A stretch of DNA of 48,272 nt from a virus: positions 1 to 48,272 of the IMG/VR virus record IMGVR_UViG_3300034104_006230. One strand, written 5' to 3'. The notes below the pieces were generated by a model. That model had not been told where the DNA came from. It did no database searches and saw only the letters and a program-made list of their open reading frames with translations. The translations under genes were made by a program, and so were the position numbers. Positions 33,517 through 40,853 of the stretch are shown in pieces (within the stretch, counting starts at the first letter, position 1; the number at the start of each line of letters is the position of its first letter).

Positions 33517-33534
33517 CTAATAAATCAAAAAGTT

Positions 33535-35553
33535 ATGCCAGTAGACTTCGAATACGAGGAAAATCAAAGAACAAATCCGAAAAACAGAAAAAGTACAACA
33601 GGTACACCTATTCTAGATAATTTTTCTAGAGACCTAATTAAATTAGCTCAAGAAGGTAAGATTGATCCGGTTGTGGGTAGGGATAAAGAAGTTAAAAGGA
33701 TTGCACAAATTCTTTCAAGAAAGAAAAAAAATAACGCAGTTATCGTTGGGGATGCTGGTGTTGGTAAATCGGCACTAGTTGAGAAATTAGCCCTAATGAT
33801 ATCTAAGGGCGACTGCCCAACCAATCTATTGGACAAGAGGGTTGTTTCCCTTGATTTAACATCTCTTGTTGCTGGTACAAAATATCGCGGACAATTTGAA
33901 GAAAGAATCAAAGCAATCTTACACGAACTTCAAGAAAATCCAGATGTTGTTGTGTTTATTGATGAGTTACACACAATGGTTGGTGCGGGTAATGCTAGTG
34001 GTTCTATGGACGCGGCTAATATTCTAAAACCAGCATTAGCAAGAGGTGAAATTCAATGTATCGGTGCCACAACATTCGATGAGTTTAAAAAACATATTGA
34101 AAAGGATGGTGCTTTAGTTAGACGTTTCCAAAAGATTATTTTGAAAGAACCAACGGAAACTGAAACAATTGAAATTTTAAATAACTTACAAAAATCATAT
34201 GAAGACTATCATAAAGTTACATATGGTGAAGAGGTAGTAGAAACAATTGTAAGATTATCTGGAAGGTATATGACTGATAAACAATTTCCAGATAAAGCAA
34301 TTGATGTTTTAGATGAACTTGGGTCAGAAAAAAGAGTAATAACTAAAGTTCCAGAAATTATCGATAGATTAAAAAAAGAAATCGAGGATATTAGAAATAA
34401 AAAGATCGAAGTTGTTAAAGCACAAGTTTATGAACAAGCAGCAAAACTAAGAGACGAAGAAAAAAAGGTTTTAAAGAAACTCGAAGACGAAAAGAACAAG
34501 TGGTTGGATAAACAAAAAGGTAATTTGATTCCAGTAACTGTTGAAGACGTTTATGATATGGTTTCTAATATTACTGGAATTCCAATAACTAAAATTGATA
34601 ATACCGAGGTAAGTAACTTACTTAATTTGGAAAATGAATTATCAAGTAAAGTGATTGGTCAAGATGATGCAATTTCTATCATATCTAAAGCAATTAGAAG
34701 AAATAGGGTTGGTATCAAAGACAATAAAAAACCTATTGGGTCATTTATCTTCATAGGATCTACCGGTGTTGGTAAAACGTATTTAGCTAAAAGTTTAGCT
34801 CAATTAATATTTGGGTCGGAAGAAAAGGTTATTCGTGTAGACATGAGTGAATACATGGAAAAACATGCAGTGTCTAGATTGATCGGTTCTCCTCCAGGTT
34901 ATGTTGGATATGATGAGGGTGGTCAATTAACTGAAAAAGTTAAAAACAACCCATTCTCAGTTATCTTATTTGATGAAATCGAGAAAGCACATAAAGACGT
35001 GTTTAATATATTACTTCAAATATTAGATGAAGGACACCTTACAGATTCATTCGGTAGAAAAGTTAATTTCACCAACACTTTGATTATTATGACATCTAAT
35101 GTTGGCGCGAAAAAAGTGTCAGAATTCGGTAACGGTGTAGGCTTTTCAACAATGAGTAGTCAAACACAGCAATATGAGGTTAAAAAAACAATGATACAAA
35201 AATCATTGAAGCAGCAATTTAACCCAGAGTTTTTGAATAGAATAGATGATATTATTTTATTTAATTCTTTAAATGAAGAGTCGCTTAAAAAAATTATTGG
35301 CTTGGAAATCAATAAGTTATCAGACAGATTAAAAGAGAAAAAATATCTTGTTTCCTTTGATGATTCTGTTTTGAATGAGATTATTCACAGAAATAAAGAA
35401 GAGGCTTATGGTGCTAGACCAATAAAAAGAATTATACAGTCACTTTGTGAGGACTTTTTAAGTGATCAGATTTTGATGGGTGCGATTAAGGAAAATAAGC
35501 CTGTTAAATTAATTTATAAGGAAAAAATGGTCTTAAAAACGAAAATCATATAG
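33535..35553 (+). CDS. clpC: ClpC-like AAA+ unfoldase lacking the N-domain
   Basis: 672 residues from ATG 33535, preferred over an in-frame TTG at 33514 that overlaps the -7 element. Two AAA+ modules: Walker A GDAGVGKS (K78) and Walker B FIDELH (D143, E144), then Walker A GSTGVGKT (K414) and Walker [11 protein letters not shown] (D480, E481). A short middle region has the UVR-like [13 protein letters not shown]. Normal ClpC has an about 150-residue N-domain, absent here. The V-G-F tripeptide (535-537) after SNVGAKK is where ClpC docks on ClpP. So it could engage host ClpP with altered substrate choice. Arranged opposite hsp20. Confidence 0.92.
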   Translation: MPVDFEYEENQRTNPKNRKSTTGTPILDNFSRDLIKLAQEGKIDPVVGRDKEVKRIAQILSRKKKNNAVIVGDAGVGKSALVEKLALMISKGDCPTNLLDKRVVSLDLTSLVAGTKYRGQFEERIKAILHELQENPDVVVFIDELHTMVGAGNASGSMDAANILKPALARGEIQCIGATTFDEFKKHIEKDGALVRRFQKIILKEPTETETIEILNNLQKSYEDYHKVTYGEEVVETIVRLSGRYMTDKQFPDKAIDVLDELGSEKRVITKVPEIIDRLKKEIEDIRNKKIEVVKAQVYEQAAKLRDEEKKVLKKLEDEKNKWLDKQKGNLIPVTVEDVYDMVSNITGIPITKIDNTEVSNLLNLENELSSKVIGQDDAISIISKAIRRNRVGIKDNKKPIGSFIFIGSTGVGKTYLAKSLAQLIFGSEEKVIRVDMSEYMEKHAVSRLIGSPPGYVGYDEGGQLTEKVKNNPFSVILFDEIEKAHKDVFNILLQILDEGHLTDSFGRKVNFTNTLIIMTSNVGAKKVSEFGNGVGFSTMSSQTQQYEVKKTMIQKSLKQQFNPEFLNRIDDIILFNSLNEESLKKIIGLEINKLSDRLKEKKYLVSFDDSVLNEIIHRNKEEAYGARPIKRIIQSLCEDFLSDQILMGAIKENKPVKLIYKEKMVLKTKII

Positions 35554-35592
35554 TTTTTTACTAAATATTTGAATTTTTATAAAAAACACATA

Positions 35593-35600
35593 TATTTATA
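35593..35600 (+). promoter_or_regulatory. Candidate late promoter TATTTATA
   Basis: TATTTATA in a non-coding stretch, 79 nt before a strong terminator, with no coding sequence between them. It suggests a short transcript from about 35606. Confidence 0.5.
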
Positions 35601-35604
35601 TGCT

Positions 35605-35709
35605 TGAAGGTTCTCTTTGTCGATTACCTTTTCGTTTTTTTCAAAAGTAAGTGGGGTTGAACCCGCCGAAAGACCTATAAACCCCGACATCTTGTTGGGG
35701 TTTTTTATT
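35605..35709 (+). ncRNA. Candidate small RNA or attenuator leader
   Basis: A stretch of about 105 nt bounded by a promoter-like octamer and an intrinsic terminator contains no open reading frame worth calling. GGGGTT (35653-35658) can pair with AACCCC (35680-35685), which is also the 5' arm of the terminator hairpin (paired with GGGGTT at 35697-35702). The two structures exclude each other, so this may be an antiterminator/terminator switch or just a structured small RNA. No known RNA family is recognised, and a tRNA cloverleaf does not form. Confidence 0.4.
35679..35709 (+). terminator. Intrinsic terminator
   Basis: An 11-bp stem (AAACCCCGACA / TGTTGGGGTTT, one G-U pair, 3-nt loop) followed by TTTATTT. 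Confidence 0.9.
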
Positions 35710-35713
35710 TGCA

Positions 35714-35745
35714 TTTGGTTTTTATGTTTTTTTTAGTTATATTTA
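35714..35745 (+). promoter_or_regulatory. Bacteroidota-type promoter for the lipoprotein gene
   Basis: TTTG (35714-35717), 20-nt spacer, then TATATTTA (35738-35745), fitting the TTTG / TAnnTTTG consensus with one mismatch. The start codon is 8 nt downstream, so the leader is very short or absent. Confidence 0.5.
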
Positions 35746-35752
35746 ACATAGT

Positions 35753-35971
35753 ATGAAAAAATATACATTTATTTTTGCTCTTGGTGTAGCACTTACACTA
35801 ACAGCATGTGGTTCAGGATCTGCCACAAAGGAAGCAACAGATTCAACTGCTGCACAAGTTGATACAGCTGCTGTACCTACAGCTGATTCAACGGCAAGCG
35901 TAGTAGAAGCCCCAGTAGCACCAGCTGACCCGGCTAAACCGGAAGCAACTGCAACTGAAGCGGTAAAATAA
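35753..35971 (+). CDS. Small Ala/Thr/Pro-rich lipoprotein
   Basis: 72 residues with a type II signal peptide (MKKYTFIFALGVALTLTAC, lipobox L-T-A-C, lipidated Cys19). The mature 54 residues are Ala/Thr/Pro/Glu-rich and unstructured. Similar Ala-rich small lipoproteins are common in Bacteroidota. In a phage, a short Pro-rich lipoprotein could be an outer spanin, the partner of a membrane protein with a coiled coil; the next gene has a helix and coiled coil but the two are separated by a terminator. The residue after Cys is Gly, so no clear export-to-surface signal (no K/D/E-rich stretch next to Cys). Confidence 0.7.
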   Translation: MKKYTFIFALGVALTLTACGSGSATKEATDSTAAQVDTAAVPTADSTASVVEAPVAPADPAKPEATATEAVK

Positions 35972-35976
35972 GAAAT

Positions 35977-36006
35977 GGGCCAGACAATCTGGCCCTTTTT
36001 ATTTTT
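35977..36006 (+). terminator. Intrinsic terminator after lipoprotein gene
   Basis: An 8-bp stem (GGGCCAGA / TCTGGCCC, loop CAA) followed by TTTTTATTTTT, six nt after the stop codon. Confidence 0.95.
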
Positions 36007-36049
36007 AAACATTCTAAAATAATGTGTAATTTGTTTTTTTGGATTTTTT

Positions 36050-36057
36050 TATTTATT
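36050..36057 (+). promoter_or_regulatory. Candidate late promoter TATTTATT
   Basis: TATTTATT lies 20 nt before the chosen ATG (36078) of the small membrane protein gene. It sits in a T-rich tract, so part of the match may be chance. Confidence 0.25.
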
Positions 36058-36077
36058 TTTATGATATAAACAAGGAA

Positions 36078-36254
36078 ATGAAACAAGAGCCCCAAACAAA
36101 AATCTTATTCATAGCAACCATTATTATGCTTATAATGGTTTTTTTAATTGCAAAACATTACAGAGATGAAGTGTTTGAATTGAAACGAGATATTAAAAAA
36201 TTAGAAATACTTATAGAGAAGCATGGAAGAGACAGTACAAGAATACAAAGGTGA
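36078..36254 (+). CDS. Small single-helix membrane protein
   Basis: 58 residues from ATG 36078; an in-frame TTG at 36039 is less likely and ATG 36061 is out of frame. One transmembrane helix (ILFIATIIMLIMVFLIA, about 9-26) is followed by a charged coiled-coil-like tail (DEVFELKRDIKKLEILIEK). This is the layout of an inner spanin or a small lysis accessory protein. It overlaps the next gene by 32 nt, so expression is coupled with the kinase-like protein. No other family is recognised. Confidence 0.55.
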   Translation: MKQEPQTKILFIATIIMLIMVFLIAKHYRDEVFELKRDIKKLEILIEKHGRDSTRIQR

Positions 36255-36654
36255 TTTAATTTTACTTAGAGGAATACCTGGTTCAGGTAAATCAACTTTA
36301 GGTGATATTATATTACAAACAACTCAGCAACAAAATCCAGATGTTTTGTCTGCTGATAATTTTTTTATTGACGAAAAAGGTAATTACAATTTTGACGCAA
36401 CAAAATTAAAAGAAGCACATAACTTATGTCAGCAAAAATGTGCAGAAAGAATGCGATTAGAATTTTCAAAAATTGTAATTGCTAACACCTTTACTCAAGA
36501 ATGGGAAATGGAACCATATTTTGAGATGGCAAAAAGATACCGATATAGAATTCACACTTTGATTGTGGAGAATAGACATGGTAGTAAAAACATACATGAT
36601 GTACCTGATGATAAATTGGTACAGATGAAAAACAGATTTGAAATTTCCTTGTAA
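36223..36654 (+). CDS. P-loop kinase-like protein (N4BP2/polynucleotide kinase type)
   Basis: 143 residues. Walker A is RGIPGSGKS with K23. VLSADNFF is the conserved lid/active region (Asp in S-A-D-x-F), then KIVIANTFTQEWEMEPYFEMA, and the end has IVENRHGSKNIHDVPDDKLVQMKNRF, a pattern seen in N4BP2-like and phage AAA proteins related to polynucleotide kinases. Predicted to phosphorylate nucleic-acid 5' ends or a similar substrate. The next gene encodes a T4 Rnl1-type RNA ligase, so the pair resembles the T4 Pnkp-Rnl1 tRNA repair route. No separate 3'-phosphatase domain is seen. Confidence 0.7.
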   Translation: MEETVQEYKGDLILLRGIPGSGKSTLGDIILQTTQQQNPDVLSADNFFIDEKGNYNFDATKLKEAHNLCQQKCAERMRLEFSKIVIANTFTQEWEMEPYFEMAKRYRYRIHTLIVENRHGSKNIHDVPDDKLVQMKNRFEISL

Positions 36655-36709
36655 TTGAGTAAGTTTATTAGTTCTTATACAAAAATTTCTCAACCACAAA
36701 AAAACCGTA

Positions 36710-37915
36710 ATGGTATCCTTAAAAGATTTAGAAAAATATTATCAAGATGGTTTGCTATTAAAACAAACACATCCAAAATATGATTTAACTATTTGGAATT
36801 ATTCTCCAAAAGTTCAATATGAAAGATTGTGGGATGAAATCACTATCCAGTGTAGGGGATTAGTAACAAATTCAAATGGTGAAATAGTCGCTAGACCATT
36901 TAAAAAATTCTTCAATTATGAAGAACACAAGCCAGAAGAAATACCAAACGAAAATTTCGAAGTTTATGAAAAGATGGATGGATCATTAGGTATTCTTTTT
37001 TATTATGAAGAAGAATTAACTGATGAAAGAAGATATAACATATGGTTCAATAACAATTATGAAACGGGTATGGAAAGATTCTTTGATCCAAACAATTTAC
37101 CTGATTTTGATAACCCATATTATGAACCAACACCAAAAACTAAGGGTGAATGGATAATTGCTACAAGAGGTTCATTTACATCTCCACAATCAATTAAAGG
37201 TAGAGAACTATTGGAGAAATATGACTACAATAGATTAGCTAAAGATTATACTTACTTGTTTGAGATTATCTACCCAGAAAATAGAATAGTTTGTAACTAT
37301 GATTTTGAAGATTTAATTTTACTTGGTATGATACATACCAAAACCGGTGACGAGGTCAACATACATAACGATGATAATCAAGATATTAGATTAAAAAATC
37401 TAATAAAAAACTTAAACCTCAAAATTGTTACATTATATAAAACATGGGGTGAGGGGTATGATTTACTTAAAGAAGAAATTAGCAACGATAAAGAAGGATA
37501 TGTGATTCGTTTTAAAAACGGATTTAGAATGAAAATAAAAGGTGAAGAATATAAGCGTCTTCATAGAATATTAACCAATATTTCAAATAGGGATATTTGG
37601 GAATATTTGAAAGATTATAAACCTTTTGATGAGATTTTAGATAAAGTACCTGACGAATTTTATGATTGGGTAAAAAACACTGCAGATGCTCTAGTAATAA
37701 AATATGAAGAATTAGAAAAAAAATCGTTAATAGATTTTGCTAGAATTATAAAAAGCTGTAATATTGACGATAGAAAATGTTTTGCATTGGAAGCATTAAA
37801 ATGTAATAACCCTTCCATTTTATTTTCGATGCTAGACAAGAAAGATTATAGAGATATAATCTGGAAAATTATTTACCCAACTTACTCAAAACCCTTTAAA
37901 AAAGATGAAAACTGA
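36710..37915 (+). CDS. rnlA: RNA ligase, T4 Rnl1-type
   Basis: 401 residues, similar to T4 RnlA (374). The nucleotidyl-accepting lysine lies in the motif KMDG (K88, D90, G91) within YEKMDGSLGILFY. Upstream QCRGLVTNSNGEIVARPFKKFFNYEE matches the family stretch that precedes motif I, and EGYVIRFKNGFRMKIKGEEY carries the later ligase motifs (Glu and K-x-K). Joins RNA 3'-OH and 5'-PO4 ends. T4 uses it with Pnkp to repair tRNA cut by host anticodon nuclease; the kinase-like gene just upstream suggests the same here. It overlaps the next gene by 11 nt. Confidence 0.9.
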   Translation: MVSLKDLEKYYQDGLLLKQTHPKYDLTIWNYSPKVQYERLWDEITIQCRGLVTNSNGEIVARPFKKFFNYEEHKPEEIPNENFEVYEKMDGSLGILFYYEEELTDERRYNIWFNNNYETGMERFFDPNNLPDFDNPYYEPTPKTKGEWIIATRGSFTSPQSIKGRELLEKYDYNRLAKDYTYLFEIIYPENRIVCNYDFEDLILLGMIHTKTGDEVNIHNDDNQDIRLKNLIKNLNLKIVTLYKTWGEGYDLLKEEISNDKEGYVIRFKNGFRMKIKGEEYKRLHRILTNISNRDIWEYLKDYKPFDEILDKVPDEFYDWVKNTADALVIKYEELEKKSLIDFARIIKSCNIDDRKCFALEALKCNNPSILFSMLDKKDYRDIIWKIIYPTYSKPFKKDEN

Positions 37916-38246
37916 AAAAGACAAATTCAATGTGTTTGTTAAAGGAAAGTACAAAAACTTTGAAGACTTTCTTGAAAAAAACAAAGAACTTATTTATGGT
38001 GGGGTTATAGATAGTTTTAAAGAACTACTAGGCACTAGAAAAAGAAAAATTAAATACACCGTAAATGCCACAGTAAAGTTGGATACAAATGAAATTGTTG
38101 AGTGGAACACCGAATTTCTGTTACTAAAGAATGAACCGGATATTTTAATTGATCATATAATGCTTCATTATGAAAATATTGAAGATTATGAAAAATGCTC
38201 TGAAATATTAAATTTATATAAAGAGTTGACAAATAATGTGAAATAA
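37905..38246 (+). CDS. Hypothetical protein next to RNA ligase
   Basis: 113 residues, mixed alpha/beta: FNVFVKGKYKNFEDFLEKN, KYTVNATVKLDTNEIVEWNTEFLL, and a helical C-terminus. It overlaps the ligase gene by 11 nt and is followed by a terminator, so it is the last gene of the RNA-repair run. One Cys, no motif. Could be a ligase partner, but this is location only. Confidence 0.55.
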   Translation: MKTEKDKFNVFVKGKYKNFEDFLEKNKELIYGGVIDSFKELLGTRKRKIKYTVNATVKLDTNEIVEWNTEFLLLKNEPDILIDHIMLHYENIEDYEKCSEILNLYKELTNNVK

Positions 38247-38303
38247 TCTATATTAACTTATAAGCGTATAATAGAGGTACGTTTAGTCATTTCTTGCCAA
38301 AAG

Positions 38304-38334
38304 AACCCTCGTTTCTACGAGGGTTTTTATTTTT
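38304..38334 (+). terminator. Intrinsic terminator
   Basis: A perfect 9-bp stem (AACCCTCGT / ACGAGGGTT, loop TTCT) followed by TTTATTTTTG. It closes the plus-strand run of RNA-repair genes. The gap 38247-38431 holds nothing else but an AT-rich stretch with a host-like TATAAT at 38267. Confidence 0.9.
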
Positions 38335-38431
38335 GTACTATATAAAGAATCTCTTGTTATAATCCTACTATTCTTAGTTTTCTGATATTTTTGTTGTATT
38401 TTTCTAATAGTTATATAAAAAAAATACAAAT

Positions 38432-38566
38432 ATGTTAAACTTAATTATATTCATTCTTTTAATTTGCTCATCACTTGGAGCTACTATTTCTAAAACAACA
38501 AAGGAATATGGTGTTAAAAAACAAAGAAGTCACACCGAACCACTAGTAATAGATAAAGAAGTTTAA
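38432..38566 (+). CDS. Small hydrophobic-N-terminal peptide (44 aa)
   Basis: A short open reading frame, ATG 38432 to TAA 38566, encoding MLNLIIFILLICSSLGATIS followed by a basic polar tail of 24 residues. The N-terminus looks like a signal or membrane segment and the ATG is preceded by an A-rich tract. It overlaps the stop of the opposite outer-membrane gene by 4 nt in a tail-to-tail arrangement, as seen for bS21. Coding status is plausible but unproven for so short a gene. Confidence 0.4.
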   Translation: MLNLIIFILLICSSLGATISKTTKEYGVKKQRSHTEPLVIDKEV

Positions 38567-39984
38567 AGTATCATTCTTGATCCAATTAAAAAGTTACTTA
38601 AAAATGGAGACCCTGCTGCGGTATTGCCACTTAATTTATAGTTTACAGTAAACCCAAATCTTTTAGTTATTTTATAATCAAAAGATGATCCAAGTAAAAA
38701 TCCAAAATTTTTATTTACTGTTGATTCTCCAGTAAGACTATTCCAGGAAATTGGCGCAAACATTGTAAACAGTTGTGGGGAAATACTTAATTTCTTATTG
38801 TATTGATAAGGTTTTGTCCAAAACGCAACAACAGATGATGACATATTATGATCATATCCATTGTCCATATTTTTAAGCATTAGATTAATTATACCAACAT
38901 TATATCCAAATACCCCATATTTTGGTGTTGGTTTAATATAGGTATAACCTAGTAAATTCATGTAATTACCATTTAGATATGCAAATGCTGTTGAATAAGA
39001 ATGTATAGCTTTTAACTTACCATTAGCGAAGTCCATTTTGGTATAGCCACCACTAACAATAAATGTTTTTAAATCACTCATAATAACAGTATTTGCGGAA
39101 TAACTCTCATCACCCATTAATGATGATTTAGAAACACCAATAGTTGCTGATTGTAACCATCTACCATCTGGTGATTCTATAACAGATAAATCTGAAGATA
39201 ATAACATTGGATTTGACACCGCAGCTTTTTCTTTTTTCTTTTCTTCCTTTTTCTCTTCTTTCTTTTCTTCTTTTTTCTCTTCTTTAGATTCTTCTTTTTT
39301 CTCTTCTTTAGATTCTTCTTTCTTTTCTTCTTTTTTAGATTCTGATTTTGATTCTTCTTTTTTCTCCTCACTTTTACTTTCTGATTTAGATTCGCTTTTG
39401 CTCTCAGATTTAGATTCTGTCTTAGCTTCTGTCTTAGTCTCAGTTTTACTTTCTGAAGAAGAGCTTGAACCAGAAGATGAAGATGAACCACCAGAACTTT
39501 GTGATGAAGAAGATGATGTACCACTACTAGCCGGTGGCGGAGGTGTTGATGTTGGCGGAGGTGTGCTTGAAGCAGTACTTGCTGCAGCGCTACTAGCTGA
39601 ACTACTAGCCGCTGAACTTGCTGAACTACTTGCTGCAGATGATGCTGCGCTACTAGCCGCCGCAGATGCGGCATTTGTTGCTGTTTGTGCTGCTGCGTTT
39701 GTAACAGCTTGTTGTACAATAGGATTATTGATCACCGGGCATGTAAGAGATTCGTATGTTGCTTTTGTGGTTAACAACCAAGCCTGCACAACACCTGTTT
39801 GTACCTCTAATGGTGAAAATGTCCTTATTTGATTATAAAACGAAACAGTTGCATAACCGTTAATCATTGTTGTAGTGGCCGTTTTTTTCTCACCACTACA
39901 TTTATCTATAAAAGTTTGTGTGTAGGTTTGGCCAAACGAGTTTATCGAAATAAAAATAAAAATAAAAAATAATATTTTTTTCAT
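38563..39984 (-). CDS. Exported beta-barrel-like protein with low-complexity linker
   Basis: 473 residues. Signal peptide MKKILFFIFIFISINSFG, cleavage before Q19, as in many Bacteroidota. Residues 20-95 form a small domain. An Ala/Ser-rich stretch (96-140), Pro-rich 141-151, Ser-rich 153-177 and a Ser/Lys/Glu stretch (178-253) follow. The C-terminal 220 residues have alternating amphipathic strands (KLSISPQLFTMFA, GSSFDYKITKRFGFTVNYKLS, FLIGSRMIL), like an outer-membrane barrel ending in a hydrophobic strand. It shares the KxSPQxFxM and DYKITKRF segments with the 43849 gene. An exported, envelope-located phage protein. Confidence 0.65.
   Translation of the reverse strand: MKKILFFIFIFISINSFGQTYTQTFIDKCSGEKKTATTTMINGYATVSFYNQIRTFSPLEVQTGVVQAWLLTTKATYESLTCPVINNPIVQQAVTNAAAQTATNAASAAASSAASSAASSSASSAASSSASSAAASTASSTPPPTSTPPPPASSGTSSSSSQSSGGSSSSSGSSSSSESKTETKTEAKTESKSESKSESKSESKSEEKKEESKSESKKEEKKEESKEEKKEESKEEKKEEKKEEKKEEKKKEKAAVSNPMLLSSDLSVIESPDGRWLQSATIGVSKSSLMGDESYSANTVIMSDLKTFIVSGGYTKMDFANGKLKAIHSYSTAFAYLNGNYMNLLGYTYIKPTPKYGVFGYNVGIINLMLKNMDNGYDHNMSSSVVAFWTKPYQYNKKLSISPQLFTMFAPISWNSLTGESTVNKNFGFLLGSSFDYKITKRFGFTVNYKLSGNTAAGSPFLSNFLIGSRMIL
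39226..39699 (-). repeat. Low-complexity coding tracts (Ala/Ser, then Ser/Lys/Glu)
   Basis: The coding strand contains near-tandem AAxSS codons followed by SKSE, KKEE and EEKK units; on the plus strand this shows as repeated TTCTTCTTTTTTCTC blocks. The DNA repeats are close to exact over units of 12-24 nt and may slip during replication. Confidence 0.8.
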
Positions 39985-40778
39985 TACTTATTATGTAATC
40001 CAACACTTATTTGATTGAAATTTCTTATTGGATCTCTATCTAATTTTAATGTAAAGAATTTAAAGTCTCTTATTATACCAAATTTAAATGTGGTGAAATT
40101 TGAATTTGATTTTGGAAATGATATACCACCAAGAGCATCTCTACCTTGATATCTTATATTTTCATTACCGAATCCAATCATTCCATGAACACCTAATTTT
40201 CCAAATCTTTTACCACCACCAAGATATAACGTACCTTGTTTAATAAAATCGTTATCACTAACTGGGAAATCAACTATATCAATTCTACCATATGGGTAAT
40301 ACTGATTTTGATCAATGTCATAAGACATTGTGTAATCTAAAATAAAATAACCTTTCTTTCTTCCGGCAGCACCCCAAAAAGATACTTGTTTATTATTTGT
40401 ATAACCAATACCAAAAGAAGTATAAACCGATTCTTTTCTGATTGTATCTCTTTTACCATTTTCATAAACATGAATTACACTTCGTTGTCTCCAGCCCAAA
40501 TCATCATACCAAATATATGGAAACGGTTGATACCAACCCCAGTTTCCCCAATAGTATCCAAATTGATTAGGTCTACCCCAATTTTGAATTCGACCTCTTC
40601 CACGAGGATCTGGTTGAGATGTATTATTTCTCCATCTACTAACATCGTTTCTTTGCGGAACAGATGGGGTTATTCTAGGTGTTTCTACTCGTTGTTGAGG
40701 TGGATTATTTCTCCAAGATGAAACTTGACCAAACATATATGATGGTACAAGTAATAGCGCTAATAGTATATATTTCAT
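39984..40778 (-). CDS. Exported outer-membrane-like protein, Trp/Arg-rich
   Basis: 264 residues. Signal peptide MKYILLALLLVPSYMFG with cleavage before Q18. Residues 18-80 are Pro/Arg/Gln/Asn-rich and contain two similar WRNN boxes (SSWRNNPPQQ and SRWRNNTSQP), followed by an aromatic patch (GYYWGNWGWYQPFPYIWYDD). The C-terminal 160 residues have barrel-like strands (TSFGIGYTNNKQVSFWGAA, GGGKRFGKLGVHGMIGFG, TLKLDRDP). It abuts the 38563 gene (shared base), so it is co-translated. Not a known family by eye. Confidence 0.6.
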   Translation of the reverse strand: MKYILLALLLVPSYMFGQVSSWRNNPPQQRVETPRITPSVPQRNDVSRWRNNTSQPDPRGRGRIQNWGRPNQFGYYWGNWGWYQPFPYIWYDDLGWRQRSVIHVYENGKRDTIRKESVYTSFGIGYTNNKQVSFWGAAGRKKGYFILDYTMSYDIDQNQYYPYGRIDIVDFPVSDNDFIKQGTLYLGGGKRFGKLGVHGMIGFGNENIRYQGRDALGGISFPKSNSNFTTFKFGIIRDFKFFTLKLDRDPIRNFNQISVGLHNK

Positions 40779-40793
40779 ACCTTATTGTTTTAT

Positions 40794-40801
40794 TATAAAT
40801 A
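40794..40801 (-). promoter_or_regulatory. Candidate late promoter TATTTATA
   Basis: On the minus strand TATTTATA lies 15 nt before the ATG at 40778. Confidence 0.45.
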
Positions 40802-40802
40802 T

Positions 40803-40827
40803 AAAAAAAGGAGGTTATTATACCTCC
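40803..40827 (-). terminator. Intrinsic terminator after CsgG-like gene
   Basis: GGAGGT / ACCTCC stem (6 bp, 6-nt loop) followed on the minus strand by TTTTTTTAT. It lies 26 nt after the stop of the CsgG-like gene. Confidence 0.75.
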
Positions 40828-40853
40828 CTTTGAATAAATCTTGTTATTCTGTA

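Noticed and set aside
35605-35675. tRNA-like arm (GGGTTGAACCC)
   Set aside because: No acceptor stem, anticodon arm or CCA-compatible cloverleaf can be formed around it.
35743-36012. Minus-strand frame opposite the small lipoprotein gene
   Set aside because: Reads through two terminators and a promoter and is Ala/Val-rich as a mirror of the lipoprotein's Thr/Ala codons.
39177-39719. Open frame overlapping the low-complexity part of the barrel-like gene in another frame of the same strand
   Set aside because: Its Gln/Leu/Lys-only composition is what the repeated codons of the real gene give when shifted by one base.
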